Source of the DNA: an uncultured Pseudomonadota bacterium
GTDB taxonomy: Bacteria; Pseudomonadota; Zetaproteobacteria; Mariprofundales; Mariprofundaceae
Direction of reading: 5' to 3'
Assembly: GCA_913055645.1 (NCBI GenBank)
Contig: CAJXLC010000005.1
Span: 16,068 to 80,067, forward strand
DNA length: 64,000 bases
Shown: piece after piece, positions 17,391-27,175 of the stretch
How the letters are laid out: the number at the start of each line of letters is the position of its first letter
How positions within the stretch are numbered: the stretch's first letter is position 1
Position numbers and translations under genes: made by a program
The notes under the pieces: generated by a model
The model's database searches: none
The model's input: the letters and a program-made list of their open reading frames with translations, nothing else
What the model was told of the DNA's origin: nothing

Positions 17391-19061
17391 TCACACCAGT
17401 TTTTTGTATTTAATCCGATGCGGTTGCGCTGCATCTTTACCAAGTCTGCGCTCTTTGTCTTTTTCATATTCTTCAAAGTTGCCTTCAAACCATTCTATAC
17501 GCCCTTCATCCTCATAGGCTAAGATATGCGTAGCAATCCTATCCAAGAACCACCTATCATGCGAAATCACGACGGCGCAACCTGCAAAATCAAGAAGCGC
17601 TTCTTCCAATGCTCGAAGGGTTTCAACATCCAAATCATTGGTCGGCTCATCGAGTAACAACACATTGCCACCCTCTTTCAGCATTTTTGCCAAATGCACG
17701 CGATTCCGTTCACCACCTGATAACAATTTAATTTTCTTCTGTTGATCGCCGCCTTTAAAGTTGAAACGACCACAATACGCACGCGAAGGCACTTCAACAT
17801 TGCCCAACATCATGGTGTCTGTACCACCTGAGATTTCTTCCCAAACTGTTTTATCACCATCCAATGCATCACGGCTTTGATCCACATAGGCAACCTGCAC
17901 CGTTTCACCCATGGTCAATTCACCTGAATCAGGCTTTTCTTCGCCTGTAATCATACGAAATAGTGTGGTCTTACCCGCACCATTAGCACCAATCACACCA
18001 ACAATACCACCACGCGGCAAATTAAAATTCATATCATCATAAAGCACTCTATCGCCATAACCTTTCACAACATGTTCAGCTTTAATCACAATATCACCCA
18101 AACGTTCCGCCACAGGGATATAAATCTGTTTGGTAGCGTTGCGTTCTTGCGTTTCTTTGCTAGACAACTCATCAAAGGCTTTCAAACGTGCTTTGGATTT
18201 AGCATGGCGACCTTTAGCACCTTGGCGCACCCATTCAAGCTCCTGTTTCATAGCTTTTTGGCGCGATGATTCTTGCTTTTCTTCTGCGGCAAGGCGTTTT
18301 TCTTTTTGCTCTAGCCATGATGAATAATTGCCTTCAAATGGAATACCTTTACCCCTATCCAGCTCCAATATCCAACCAGCAACATTATCCAAGAAATACC
18401 TATCATGGGTTACGGCAACCACTGTACCTGTAAAATCATGCAAAAAACGCTCCAACCATGCTACCGATTCCGCATCCAGATGGTTGGTTGGCTCATCTAG
18501 CAGCAACATATCAGGGTTGGACAGCAACAGTTTGCAAAGTGCCACACGACGACGCTCCCCGCCTGATAATTTCGACACATCAGCATCCCAATCAGGCAAG
18601 CGCAAAGCATCAGCAGCAATACCAAGCTTTCTATCCAAATTATGCCCATCGCCAGCTTCAATAAAATCTTCCAACTGCGCTTGTTTTTTGGCAATGGCAT
18701 CAAAATCGGCATCTGGCTCGGCATAGGCAGCGTATACCGCATCCAATTCAGCCAAAGCATCTTTCATCTCTTGCACGGCTTCTTCCACATTGCCACGCAC
18801 GTCTTTACTCTCATCTAGTTCAGGCTCTTGCGCCAAATAACCAATCTTAATACGTGGGGCTGGACGTGCTTCACCCAAGATATCCGTGTCCAAACCAGTC
18901 ATAATTTTTAATAGGGTAGATTTACCCGAACCATTCAAACCCAACACGCCAATCTTCGCACCTGGATAAAACGATAAATAAATATCCTTTAAAATCTCTT
19001 TTTTACCATCGACAACCTTGCCAACGCCCTGCATCGAAAAAATATGCTGATGTTCTGCCAT
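17391..19061 (-). CDS. ettA: Energy-dependent translational throttle protein EttA (ABC-F)
   Basis: 556 aa, matching EttA. Two ABC domains: Walker [12 protein letters not shown] and [11 protein letters not shown], signatures [15 protein letters not shown] and [15 protein letters not shown], Walker [12 protein letters not shown] and [11 protein letters not shown]. The linker [17 protein letters not shown] is the P-site-tRNA-interaction motif of ABC-F factors. No membrane segments. EttA binds the ribosomal E site and gates the first peptide bond according to ADP/ATP. Transcribed divergently from the yebC-like gene across a 314-bp gap that holds a repeat element. Confidence 0.96.
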   Translation of the reverse strand: MAEHQHIFSMQGVGKVVDGKKEILKDIYLSFYPGAKIGVLGLNGSGKSTLLKIMTGLDTDILGEARPAPRIKIGYLAQEPELDESKDVRGNVEEAVQEMKDALAELDAVYAAYAEPDADFDAIAKKQAQLEDFIEAGDGHNLDRKLGIAADALRLPDWDADVSKLSGGERRRVALCKLLLSNPDMLLLDEPTNHLDAESVAWLERFLHDFTGTVVAVTHDRYFLDNVAGWILELDRGKGIPFEGNYSSWLEQKEKRLAAEEKQESSRQKAMKQELEWVRQGAKGRHAKSKARLKAFDELSSKETQERNATKQIYIPVAERLGDIVIKAEHVVKGYGDRVLYDDMNFNLPRGGIVGVIGANGAGKTTLFRMITGEEKPDSGELTMGETVQVAYVDQSRDALDGDKTVWEEISGGTDTMMLGNVEVPSRAYCGRFNFKGGDQQKKIKLLSGGERNRVHLAKMLKEGGNVLLLDEPTNDLDVETLRALEEALLDFAGCAVVISHDRWFLDRIATHILAYEDEGRIEWFEGNFEEYEKDKERRLGKDAAQPHRIKYKKLV

Positions 19062-19126
19062 GTGTTACCTCTATCCATTCATTTTTGTAGATTCATGCGA
19101 AGCATAACATCACCCTAAAAAAAACG

Positions 19127-19218
19127 GTAACTTATTCAGATTGCCGCTGTTTTGTTTGCTAGCGATACGAAAAAAAACGAAGCCTACTCGTGTAATCAAT
19201 GGTAAGCTGAATGGTTAC
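19127..19218 (+). repeat. Intergenic TIR element, copy A (92 bp, internally shortened)
   Basis: Begins GTAACTTATTCAGATTGC and ends AAGCTGAATGGTTAC, matching the ends of the larger copies at 46740 and 53036. The centre is shortened and its hairpin is degraded. Lies between the divergent ettA and yebC genes. The remainder of the 19062-19375 gap contains a palindrome TGGGTCAGACCCA at about 19320 and no gene. Confidence 0.7.
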
Positions 19219-19375
19219 AATAAAAACGAATGATAAAATTCTATGTGCGCTCTTAGCCTTCTATGGTTAATATCTCGCGGTCAGAGGGAATATGGGTGAA
19301 TTTGCATGTCAAAACGCTTTGGGTCAGACCCAGACACGCATTCATACAATACAATAAATTACCGAGAGAATTGAT

Positions 19376-20095
19376 ATGGGAAGAGCTTACCAAAACAAAA
19401 AACTAGATATGGCAAAAACCGCTGGTGCAAAAACCAAGGTTTATTCCAAGTATGGCCGCGAACTATATGTATGCGCCAAAAATGGTGGTCCAGACCCAGA
19501 AGGTAACTTATCCCTGCGCCGCTTGATTGAAAAAGCCAAAAAAGATCAAGTGCCTGCACATGTGATTAAAAATGCCTTGGATAAAGCCCTCGGTGGCGCT
19601 GGTGAAGATTTTACCCCTGCACGTTATGAAGGTTTCGGTCCTGCGGGTTGCATGGTGATTGTCGATTGCCTGACCGATAACAACAACCGTACTTTTGCCG
19701 ATGTTCGCCAATGCTTCACTAAAAATGGTTCCAAGCTTGGTGGCCCTGGTGCTGTCGCACATATGTTTGACCATCAATCGGTATTTGCATTTAAAGGTGA
19801 TGATGAAGATGCTGTATTGGAAGCATTGATGATGGCAGATGTGGATGTGGCTGATATTGAGTGTGAAGATAGCATGATTACAGTGTTCGCATCACACACT
19901 GATTTTTACAAAGCCAAAACTGCATTGTCCGAAGCTTTCCCTGATATTGAGTTTGCTATGGATGATATTTCTTATGAGCCGCAAACATTCTGTGAAATCT
20001 CTGGTGATGATGTGCAAACCTTCGAAAACTTACTCGAAGCACTCAATGATTGTGATGATGTGCAAAAAGTGTATCACAACGCTGAAATCGCCTAA
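19376..20095 (+). CDS. YebC/PmpR-family protein, YeeN type
   Basis: 239 aa. The N-terminus [34 protein letters not shown] is split here as [20 protein letters not shown] and [10 protein letters not shown]; it matches the YeeN branch rather than classic YebC (which begins AGHSKWANI). The acidic middle part [19 protein letters not shown] and the three-domain length are typical. YebC proteins bind DNA in some species and were recently linked to translation at proline stretches; which applies here is unknown. A single-gene unit with its own terminator. Confidence 0.9.
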   Translation: MGRAYQNKKLDMAKTAGAKTKVYSKYGRELYVCAKNGGPDPEGNLSLRRLIEKAKKDQVPAHVIKNALDKALGGAGEDFTPARYEGFGPAGCMVIVDCLTDNNNRTFADVRQCFTKNGSKLGGPGAVAHMFDHQSVFAFKGDDEDAVLEALMMADVDVADIECEDSMITVFASHTDFYKAKTALSEAFPDIEFAMDDISYEPQTFCEISGDDVQTFENLLEALNDCDDVQKVYHNAEIA

Positions 20096-20121
20096 AGATC
20101 ATCTCATTGAATAAATAAATC

Positions 20122-20163
20122 AAGCAACTTTAGGTGGTAAGAGCCTAAAGCTGCTTATTATTT
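20122..20163 (+). terminator. Terminator of the yebC-like gene
   Basis: Two-part stem AAGCA-AC-TTTAGG / CCTAAA-GC-TGCTT with a 9-base loop, followed by the weak T-rich tail ATTATTT. It begins 27 bases after the stop. Confidence 0.7.
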
Positions 20164-20474
20164 AAGAGAACACCTCATATACATATTTATTTTGCATGAT
20201 GCAAGCATAAAATCCATGTGTTTTAGGAGTTCTCCACAAGAATGCTCATTATCCAATATAAATAAAAATTCATGCTTTTTTAATATTAAAACAATACCCT
20301 AACTATTTGTTATATAAGATTATATTTAATAATGATTAAAATATAGGCACTATGTCACATAGAGCTAAATATGACATATAACACAAGAAAGCAGAAACTA
20401 TTCACAAAGTTATCCACAGGCACTGTGGGTTGTTTTTCAAGCCCTTAATTTACAACAACTTAGCGTCATCTAAC
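20164..20474. other. AT-rich gap with DnaA-box-like sites
   Basis: No gene is visible. A strongly AT-rich tract (about 20260-20395) is bordered by TTATCCACA at 20410-20418 (perfect DnaA box), CTATTCACA at 20398-20406 and TTCTCCACA at 20230-20238 (one mismatch each). This could be a DnaA-titration or replication-related site, or a plasmid/phage-derived origin remnant. The evidence is the motif cluster only. Confidence 0.35.
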
Positions 20475-20648
20475 CTATGTTAGCTGCTCCAAATCACGCA
20501 CAGCACCCTTATCTGCCGAGGTCGTCAAAGCTGCATAAGCTTTTAATGCTTTGGACACCACACGGTTACGATTTACTGGTTGCCAAGCATCTTTACCCTT
20601 GGCTTCCATCGCCGTACGACGCGCTAATAATTCTTCATCAGAAATCAT
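20475..20648 (-). pseudogene. Displaced 3' end of ilvD (57 codons)
   Basis: From ATG-ATT-TCT at 20648 the frame reads [20 protein letters not shown] and on to a TAG at 20475. It matches the last 57 residues of the intact IlvD at 22671-22844 with about three substitutions, while the DNA differs at roughly 10 percent of bases, mostly silent. It is therefore an older or foreign copy, not a recent duplication. No start of its own is supported. It marks the far edge of an accessory patch that abuts the intact ilvD tail. Confidence 0.88.
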
Positions 20649-20940
20649 TGAATGATTTATAGGATCTCTCTATCGGGTTCTCTTTGAACGATCCCTTCTA
20701 ATATTGATCAATTTGAATGTTAAATTTTTTGAGAAAGGGCGGGACTTTTTTGGTCGACTTCGGGCTATCCTGTGCGTAGCCGTATAAGCGACTGAACATC
20801 TTACTTGCAATGAGAGGGCCCAGCATTCGCCCGATGGGATTGCCGTAAGCGAATCTGATCGCCCCATCGCCATAGACCTTCTCTATCTCGATCTTGTTTT
20901 CGTAACGGTTAAAAACCTGAATTTCAAAGCCATGACTCAT
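20641..20940 (-). pseudogene. Truncated phosphatidylserine decarboxylase-like gene
   Basis: The N-terminal portion (MSHGFEIQVFNRYENKIEIE, then YGNPIGRMLGPLIASKMFSR and PPFLKKFNIQIDQY) resembles the leader part of PSD-type proenzymes. A TAG at 20698-20700 interrupts it, but the same frame continues with [19 protein letters not shown], the conserved segment that precedes the catalytic domain. The sequence ends at 20641, where it runs into the ilvD remnant; AATGATTTC is shared by both at the joint. The catalytic two thirds are missing. Family call from memory. Confidence 0.65.
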
Positions 20941-21002
20941 TGCAGGAAACCCTATCTCCTTTTTCAACTTCAGCGAGGCTACCATGTGAATCAAAGCGAG
21001 CT

Positions 21003-21033
21003 AAGAAAAAGCCCCCTGCTTTCGCAGAGAGCC
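21003..21033 (-). terminator. Terminator downstream of the membrane protein gene
   Basis: On the minus strand GGCTCTCTGC-GAAA-GCAGGGGGC forms a 9-bp stem with two G-U pairs and a GAAA tetraloop, then five T. It lies some 80 bases after the stop of the 21112-21654 gene and before the psd remnant. Confidence 0.82.
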
Positions 21034-21111
21034 TGATTGAATTAAGTACACTGTCCCCGAAATTTCCTGAACGTTCCATATTTTTTCGGTAGCTATAGAC
21101 AGAGCAGCAAT

Positions 21112-21654
21112 CTAGTCTTCATCTTGCTCTTTTGGCACACGAATCAGTGGTGACCCAGTTACAGCAAAGGCCATATAGACAAATAACAATCCAAACAGCG
21201 ATCCAATTATATATTCTCCATAAAGACGATCGATAAAAACAGGTACACTTGCATAAGCAACAACAATTAGACCGACTGTCAAACCACGAAAACGTGGTTT
21301 TGACTCAGAGAAATCCAGCCTTCCAGTGTAAGATCTATTCTTTCTCTTCAGTTCTTTAGCTTGTTCAATCTTGTATGGAAATAGAAACTCTAAAGCCGAT
21401 ATAACTGTATCTTCGATTATTTCAATCAGACCAACTAGAAGAGCATAGCCAATCACCAACAAGAAGATAACTCCAACAATTGCGATAAATATATTAGTTG
21501 AACCAGAACTAAAGGGTTCAGTCCCATCATACATATATGAGTCAATATTATTTACCCCTGCAATACTTGTATCTGGCACACAAATACTTAGTGTTATTAG
21601 CATCAAGGAAAAGAATATTTGTGCACATACGGGGGCAGGTCTTGTTTCGCGCAT
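21112..21654 (-). CDS. Hypothetical exported membrane protein
   Basis: 180 aa, family not recognised. An N-terminal signal peptide (IFFSLMLITLSICVPDTSIA) precedes a short extracytoplasmic stretch. A long hydrophobic helix follows at about residues 55-80 (IFIAIVGVIFLLVIGYALLV), a charged loop with KELKRKNRSY, and two more helices at about 125-145 and 150-168. The ATG has GGGAGG seven bases upstream. It sits downstream of the toxin-antitoxin pair on the same strand, in the patch bracketed by the two ilvD tails. Confidence 0.6.
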   Translation of the reverse strand: MRETRPAPVCAQIFFSLMLITLSICVPDTSIAGVNNIDSYMYDGTEPFSSGSTNIFIAIVGVIFLLVIGYALLVGLIEIIEDTVISALEFLFPYKIEQAKELKRKNRSYTGRLDFSESKPRFRGLTVGLIVVAYASVPVFIDRLYGEYIIGSLFGLLFVYMAFAVTGSPLIRVPKEQDED

Positions 21655-21704
21655 TTACATTCCTCCCTTTAAGCTCTATCCGCATAATTCCGAGGACACA
21701 ATAC

Positions 21705-22118
21705 TTATTTTTCCCATGGATCAACCACCTCAAGACCCGAAAAGCGGAAATCCTGTGTATTGCGAGTAACCATCCGCAGGTCATGATGTAGTGCGGTTGC
21801 AGCCAGCAGGCTATCAATCACAGGAACCGGACGATTCACATCTGCCAGCATCCGCCCCCACTGTTCGGCGACAGCTTCATCAACCGGAAGCATCCTTTCC
21901 TCAAACCAATCCGGCAACGTATGCTCCAGCCAGATACGCAGCTTCTCCTTTCGATTGGCATCTGAAACAAGTTCAACACCCTTGCGAATCTCGCCGATCG
22001 TCAACACGCTGATATAGAGACTATCGTCCGGCACGCTATCAAACCATGCCACCACAGCCGGCTCCGGTTTCGCGCGTACCAGCTCGGAGAGGACATTGGT
22101 ATCCAGCAGATAACTCAC
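21705..22118 (-). CDS. PIN-domain ribonuclease toxin (VapC/FitB type)
   Basis: 137 aa. MSYLLDTNVLSELVR has the first acidic residue (Asp6), SVLTIGEIRKGVEL the conserved Glu, and PVIDSLLAATALHHDLRMVTRNTQDF the remaining Asp residues of the PIN active site. Such toxins cut tRNA or rRNA when freed from their antitoxin. The ATG overlaps the antitoxin stop (ATGA). The DNA is visibly richer in GC than the flanking genes, suggesting transfer. Confidence 0.92.
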   Translation of the reverse strand: MSYLLDTNVLSELVRAKPEPAVVAWFDSVPDDSLYISVLTIGEIRKGVELVSDANRKEKLRIWLEHTLPDWFEERMLPVDEAVAEQWGRMLADVNRPVPVIDSLLAATALHHDLRMVTRNTQDFRFSGLEVVDPWEK

Positions 22119-22363
22119 AAAGAGATATCCCTGGTCAGCGAATCGGAACGTTCGATAAGGATATTTTCACCCACCAGCGGAGAGGTGCGCATTAGATCGA
22201 CAAAGCGCGGACGCTGCCTCCTCATCGCCTCATATTCTTCAACCGAGATCACAACTGCCGAAGGTTTACCGCGCACTGTGACCTGCTGAGGTCCTTCATC
22301 CTGCACTGACTTGATCAACTCGCTCAGACGAGCTTTTGCATCCTGTAACTGCCACTGTCCCAT
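22115..22363 (-). CDS. Phd/YefM-family antitoxin
   Basis: About 82 aa from the ATG at 22363, chosen because GGAGG lies five bases before it (ATGs at 22375 and 22366 are also in frame). GQWQLQDAKARLSELIKSV and QQVTVRGKPSAVVISVEEYE are the Phd/YefM N-terminal fold; the C-terminal tail (NILIERSDSLTRD) would wrap the toxin. It neutralises the PIN toxin and should repress its own operon. A palindrome lies just upstream. Confidence 0.9.
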   Translation of the reverse strand: MGQWQLQDAKARLSELIKSVQDEGPQQVTVRGKPSAVVISVEEYEAMRRQRPRFVDLMRTSPLVGENILIERSDSLTRDISL

Positions 22364-22383
22364 CATAGCCTCCATATAAACAC

Positions 22384-22418
22384 CTAGTCAGACTAGTCGC
22401 TTAATGCGCTCTTGTCAA
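22384..22418 (-). promoter_or_regulatory. Promoter/operator of the toxin-antitoxin operon
   Basis: On the minus strand a perfect -35 TTGACA (22418-22413) is followed 17 bases on by the -10 region. This overlaps the inverted repeat CTAGTC-T-GACTAG (22396-22384), about 20 bases before the antitoxin start. Such a position fits autorepression by the Phd-like antitoxin. Confidence 0.6.
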
Positions 22419-22636
22419 CGGTGACTTACATTACAAACTTAACTTCAAAACGACTAAGCTCAGCAATCATATCGCGATAATCTTTAGCCAGCACGAATAA
22501 GTTTAACCTTTGATTTATCCATTTTTTTAGGCATAGGCGTAGGCCAGGTCATACAGGTTACTTCCCAAACCTGATTAAAAATCATGTCTGGTTTTTCTTT
22601 GCCAAGTTTAAGAAGTTTACCTTTTGATTTGTTCAT
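22419..22636 (-). other. Small open frame and possible nucleotidyltransferase remnant
   Basis: An ATG at 22636 opens a 50-codon frame ending at 22484 (MNKSKGKLLKLGKEKPDM...). No family is recognised. In another frame, 22494 to 22426 reads VLAKDYRDMIAELSRFEVKF, which recalls the N-terminal helix of MNT/AbiEii-type nucleotidyltransferases but stops at once. The region looks like debris between the toxin-antitoxin operon and ilvD. Confidence 0.3.
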
Positions 22637-22670
22637 GGACTTATTTTAGCAAATAACATCAAGCATGTCT

Positions 22671-24524
22671 TTATTTCAACTGTTCAAGATCGCGCACAGC
22701 ACCTTTATCCGCCGATGTTGTAAGTGCCGCATAAGCCTTTAATGCTTTGGACACCACACGGTTACGATTCACAGGCTGCCAAGCATCTTTACCCTTGCCT
22801 TCCATCGCCGTACGACGCACTAATAATTCTTCATCAGAAATCATCAGGTTGATGCTTCGATTCGGAATATCAATGTTGATAATATCACCATCTTCAATCA
22901 AACCAATCGCACCACCTTCAGCAGCTTCTGGTGAGGCATGTCCAATGGATAGCCCTGATGTACCACCAGAGAAACGACCATCGGTTAACAGTGCGCAGAC
23001 TTTGCCCAAACCTTTGGATTTTAAATAGGAAGTCGGATAAAGCATTTCCTGCATACCAGGTCCACCTTTCGGACCTTCATAGGTGATAATCACTATATCG
23101 CCTGCTTTAATTTTATCGTTCAGAATGGCATTCACCGCATCATCTTGGGATACAAATACCCGCGCTGTGCCTGTAAATTTCCAAATGGATTCATCCACAC
23201 CAGCCGTTTTCACAATACAACCGCGCTCGGCAATATTACCAAACAACACCGCCAAACCACCTTCTCTTGAATAGGCATGTTCAACACTACGAATACACCC
23301 AGCTTCACGATCTATATCAAGTGTTTTCCAACGCTCTGATTGAGAAAATGCAACTTGTGTCGGAATACCACCCGGTGCTGCACGGAACATCTCACGTGGT
23401 TCAGCATTGAATTCATTTACAATATCGTTGGCATCCAAAGCATCACCCAATGTAGACGAATGAACGGTACGTGTATCACGATGAATCAAACCGCCACGAT
23501 CAAGCTCCGCAAGAATATTCATCACACCACCAGCACGATGCACATCTTCCATATGATATTGCGCTATAGCAGGAGCAACCTTGCATAAGTTTGGAATTTT
23601 ACGACTTAAGCGATCCATATCGGTCATCGTGAAATCAACCTCAGCCTCTTGTGCACAAGCCAGTAAATGCAACACCGTATTGGTACTTCCACCCATGGCA
23701 ATATCCAAAGCCATGGCATTTTCAAAGGCATCAAAGGTTGCAATGGAGCGCGGTAAGACAGAATAATCATCTTGTTCATAATGACGTTTACACAAATCCA
23801 CAATCAAACGTCCAGCTTCTAAAAATAGTTCTTTTCGATCGCTATGCGTTGCCAATAAGGAGCCATTACCAGGCAATGAAAAGCCCAATGCTTCGGTCAG
23901 GCAGTTCATCGAATTGGCCGTAAACATACCCGAACAAGAGCCACACGTTGGGCAAGCTGAGCGCTCAACAGCAACAACATCCTCATCCGATTCATTATCA
24001 TCAGCAGCCATCACCATCGCATCCACCAAATCCAGCATTTGTTCGCGATTTTTAATCGTCACTTTACCTGCTTCCATCGGACCACCGGATACAAATACCG
24101 CAGGGATGTTCAAGCGCAGAGCAGCCATCAGCATGCCCGGCGTGATTTTATCGCAGTTAGAAATACACACCAAAGCATCGGCACAATGGGCATTGGCCAT
24201 ATACTCCACCGAATCCGCAATAATTTCACGGCTAGGCAAAGAATAGAGCATACCACCATGACCCATAGCGATACCATCATCCACAGCGATAGTGTTGAAC
24301 TCTTTGGCAACGCCACCAGCAGATTCAATTTCTCGGGCTACCATTTGCCCCAAGTCTTTCAAATGCACATGGCCAGGAACAAATTGAGTGAATGAGTTGA
24401 CCACAGCAATGATAGGCTTCTCAAAATCACCATCTTTCATGCCAGTAGCACGCCAAAGCGAACGGGCTCCAGCCATATTGCGACCAGCAGTGGTAGTACG
24501 AGAACGGTATGTCGGCATATTCAA
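22671..24524 (-). CDS. ilvD: Dihydroxy-acid dehydratase
   Basis: 617 aa, full length. Fe-S and Mg-binding motifs are present: [40 protein letters not shown], then [12 protein letters not shown] and [21 protein letters not shown]. It makes the 2-oxo acids of valine, leucine and isoleucine synthesis. The upstream region is shared with the divergent nadA. Its last 174 bases are repeated at 20475-20648, so the 3' end is one boundary of the accessory patch. Confidence 0.97.
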   Translation of the reverse strand: MNMPTYRSRTTTAGRNMAGARSLWRATGMKDGDFEKPIIAVVNSFTQFVPGHVHLKDLGQMVAREIESAGGVAKEFNTIAVDDGIAMGHGGMLYSLPSREIIADSVEYMANAHCADALVCISNCDKITPGMLMAALRLNIPAVFVSGGPMEAGKVTIKNREQMLDLVDAMVMAADDNESDEDVVAVERSACPTCGSCSGMFTANSMNCLTEALGFSLPGNGSLLATHSDRKELFLEAGRLIVDLCKRHYEQDDYSVLPRSIATFDAFENAMALDIAMGGSTNTVLHLLACAQEAEVDFTMTDMDRLSRKIPNLCKVAPAIAQYHMEDVHRAGGVMNILAELDRGGLIHRDTRTVHSSTLGDALDANDIVNEFNAEPREMFRAAPGGIPTQVAFSQSERWKTLDIDREAGCIRSVEHAYSREGGLAVLFGNIAERGCIVKTAGVDESIWKFTGTARVFVSQDDAVNAILNDKIKAGDIVIITYEGPKGGPGMQEMLYPTSYLKSKGLGKVCALLTDGRFSGGTSGLSIGHASPEAAEGGAIGLIEDGDIINIDIPNRSINLMISDEELLVRRTAMEGKGKDAWQPVNRNRVVSKALKAYAALTTSADKGAVRDLEQLK

Positions 24525-24627
24525 AACCTCACAAAGAAATTACGCGCACTATAACCCTATACACAAAAGCTTGCGAGAGAGCATTGTTTACGTTGACATC
24601 ATTACCCCACAATACAACAATTTGCCT

Positions 24628-25716
24628 ATGAGCACTCAAGCACTGCTGAAGCAGTTATACGACACCCCTGAACAAGATATTATTAAAAACATTCATGCAC
24701 TCAAAGCGGAACTCGGCGAGAAAGTCTTCATTCTTGGCCATCACTATCAGCGTGAAGAAGTTTTTGAGTTCGCGGATGTATCAGGTGACTCACTCAAACT
24801 TTCCCAACAAGCTGCCAATGCTGATGCTGCCAATATTATTTTTTGTGGCGTGCATTTTATGGCTGAAACAGCAGATATTCTTACATCCGATGAACAAGCT
24901 GTATTCTTACCCGACCTTGCTGCGGGTTGTTCTATGGCGGATATGGCAAACGATGCGCAAGTTTCAAAGTGCTGGGAGGAGCTTTCTAGCATTATTCAAC
25001 CTGATACGTGTGTCACACCAGTAACGTATATTAACTCTACCGCCGCACTGAAATCATTTTGCGGTGAACATGGCGGTATTGTCTGCACCTCATCCAATGC
25101 CCAAAAAGTGCTCGAATGGTCTTGGGGAAATCGTGAGAAGATTCTTTTCTTTCCCGACCAACATTTGGGTGAGAATACTGCTCTTGCCATGGGTATTCCT
25201 GAAGAGCAGATGATTGTCTGGGATCCATTTCAACCTTTGGGTGGCAATACACCCGCAGCCATTGAACGTGCCACATTGATTTTATGGAAAGGTTTTTGTT
25301 CGGTACATCAACTTTTCAAAGCCGAACATGCAGATACCATGCGAAAGAATCATGCTGGCATTGAAATACTTGCGCACCCCGAGTGCTCACGTGAAGTTTG
25401 TGAAACAGCTGATTTTGTCGGTTCAACCGAAGCGATTATTCAACATGTGCAAGCCGCTGATGTCGGAAGTAAATTTGCCATTGCCACAGAATTAAACTTG
25501 GTTAATCGCTTACGTATTCAATACCCAGAGAAACCTATTTGGTTTTTATCGCCCATGGTTTGCATGTGCTCCACCATGTTTCGCACCGATCCGCAACATT
25601 TATATGCGACATTATTAGCCATTCGTGATGGCAATCACGATAATCAAATTATTGTGCCCAAAGCACAAAAACGTTGGGCAAAACTCTCGCTTGAAAGGAT
25701 GCTAAACCTTGCTTAA
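24628..25716 (+). CDS. nadA: Quinolinate synthase
   Basis: 362 aa from the ATG at 24628; the frame stays open further upstream but homologous sequence begins here. ILGHHYQREEVFEFAD, the Cys in FCGVHFMAETADIL, HPECSREVCETADFVGST and SPMVCMCSTMFRTDP contain the three cysteines of the 4Fe-4S cluster. It condenses iminoaspartate and dihydroxyacetone phosphate to quinolinate for NAD. No nadB or nadC is nearby. The end overlaps the next gene by eight bases. Confidence 0.96.
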   Translation: MSTQALLKQLYDTPEQDIIKNIHALKAELGEKVFILGHHYQREEVFEFADVSGDSLKLSQQAANADAANIIFCGVHFMAETADILTSDEQAVFLPDLAAGCSMADMANDAQVSKCWEELSSIIQPDTCVTPVTYINSTAALKSFCGEHGGIVCTSSNAQKVLEWSWGNREKILFFPDQHLGENTALAMGIPEEQMIVWDPFQPLGGNTPAAIERATLILWKGFCSVHQLFKAEHADTMRKNHAGIEILAHPECSREVCETADFVGSTEAIIQHVQAADVGSKFAIATELNLVNRLRIQYPEKPIWFLSPMVCMCSTMFRTDPQHLYATLLAIRDGNHDNQIIVPKAQKRWAKLSLERMLNLA

Positions 25717-27175
25717 ATACGTATTTATTCTTCTTTCTCTTATCATTTCCAACCATGCTTTCGCAGTAGAAACCATTAAATCAGTACAACAGCAGATCAA
25801 TACATTCAAACAAAGCCCCAATGCCATATATGCCGAAGCTACGCTAACGCGTGCCGAAGCTTATCTAGGCGCAGCCATGTTCGCTGATGAAGAAGAAAAA
25901 CCGAAAGTAACACAGGAAGCCTTGCGCAAGGCTCAAAGCACCCTTCAAGAAGCAAAAGACAATGCCAAACATTTTCAAGAACAATTTAAAGACCTTCTAG
26001 ACTTACAAAATGCAGCACAGGAAGTCATCAACAAACTTCCTCACGATAACAACCCACTGAAAGACCCTAACCCAAATTTGTTACTAGGCGATGCGAACAA
26101 TTCGCTCAAAGACGTGATTCATGCTACAGAAGCTGGAAATTTAAATGTTAGCCAACAAGCCGCAGATACTACACGTGCATCATTCAAACATATTCTTGAT
26201 ATTACTTTACCTACGCTGATTGGTGCAACAGCTAGCACCTTATCCCGCGCCGCTTCAAAGAATGCCAAATATTATGCCCCAACCACCTATGAAAAAGCCA
26301 AACAAGCATTATCATCACTAAAACTATATCGCGATGGTATAAGCAGCCAGCTTCCTAAACATCCCGTCAAAGCACTTGAATTGGCTGAACTGGCATTGGA
26401 AATCAGTAGGAATGTTAAAATGTGGCGGAGAGATAAAGGCAGCCATGAAATGCTGTGGTTACAAGCAAGGGAACAGCGTCAACAACTTGCCGCAAGTTTA
26501 AACCTTCCCCTACATCAAGATGATATAAGTGTTCATCAACTTACTCAGGCTATCGAGCAATTACAAAGCGATTTACAGCATACAAAAACCACCGAACAAC
26601 AAAAAATTGCCCAACTTAAAAATAAGCATGAAAAAAGTCTAAAAAACGCTTTAGAATCACAACGTTCTTCACTCATGCATGCTCATGATGAACAACTCAA
26701 TGATATGAAAGAAGCTTTTCGAGCAAAACTTGAGCGTGAAACCTTTGAAACAAAACGCCAGAAACGTATTCAAGCACTCTTCCCCAAACATGGCGTTAGT
26801 ATTATCGCAAATTTGGATGGTTCACTCATTTTACGTTTATCCAGCCTTAAATTTGCGCCTGGAAGCAGTAAAATTGATGCCGCTTATTTTGATTTATTAA
26901 GCCGTGTAAAAGATGTTTTAGATATATATGGTGACCGCAACTTTCGTATTGAAGGCCATACTGATGATCAAGGTGAACTTAAAGCCAATCAACGCCTTTC
27001 ATTAAAACGTGCCGAAGCTGTGCGGGACTTCCTTGCCGCCGCAGGAGCCGATGCCAGCGTAATGAAAGCATTGGGTTATGGTGAAGTGCGCCCCATTGCT
27101 AGTAATGATTTTGCCAAAGGTCGAGAAATGAACCGTCGCATTGATTTGGTTATTGAAGCACGTAATGACAAATAA
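25709..27175 (+). CDS. OmpA-family peptidoglycan-associated protein with long coiled coil
   Basis: 488 aa. The start is a TTG, with AAGGAT eight bases before it, and gives the signal peptide LKYVFILLSLIISNHAFA. The N-terminal part (AEATLTRAEAYLGAAMFADE) resembles DUF4398-type helical proteins. A charged coiled coil runs from about residue 270 to 355. The OmpA C-terminal domain ends the protein (FRIEGHTDDQGELKANQRLS, SVMKALGYGEVRPIASN, GREMNRRIDLVI). No beta-barrel or lipobox, so probably a soluble periplasmic, wall-binding protein. It overlaps nadA and the following gene, suggesting coupled translation. Confidence 0.85.
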   Translation: MLKYVFILLSLIISNHAFAVETIKSVQQQINTFKQSPNAIYAEATLTRAEAYLGAAMFADEEEKPKVTQEALRKAQSTLQEAKDNAKHFQEQFKDLLDLQNAAQEVINKLPHDNNPLKDPNPNLLLGDANNSLKDVIHATEAGNLNVSQQAADTTRASFKHILDITLPTLIGATASTLSRAASKNAKYYAPTTYEKAKQALSSLKLYRDGISSQLPKHPVKALELAELALEISRNVKMWRRDKGSHEMLWLQAREQRQQLAASLNLPLHQDDISVHQLTQAIEQLQSDLQHTKTTEQQKIAQLKNKHEKSLKNALESQRSSLMHAHDEQLNDMKEAFRAKLERETFETKRQKRIQALFPKHGVSIIANLDGSLILRLSSLKFAPGSSKIDAAYFDLLSRVKDVLDIYGDRNFRIEGHTDDQGELKANQRLSLKRAEAVRDFLAAAGADASVMKALGYGEVRPIASNDFAKGREMNRRIDLVIEARNDK

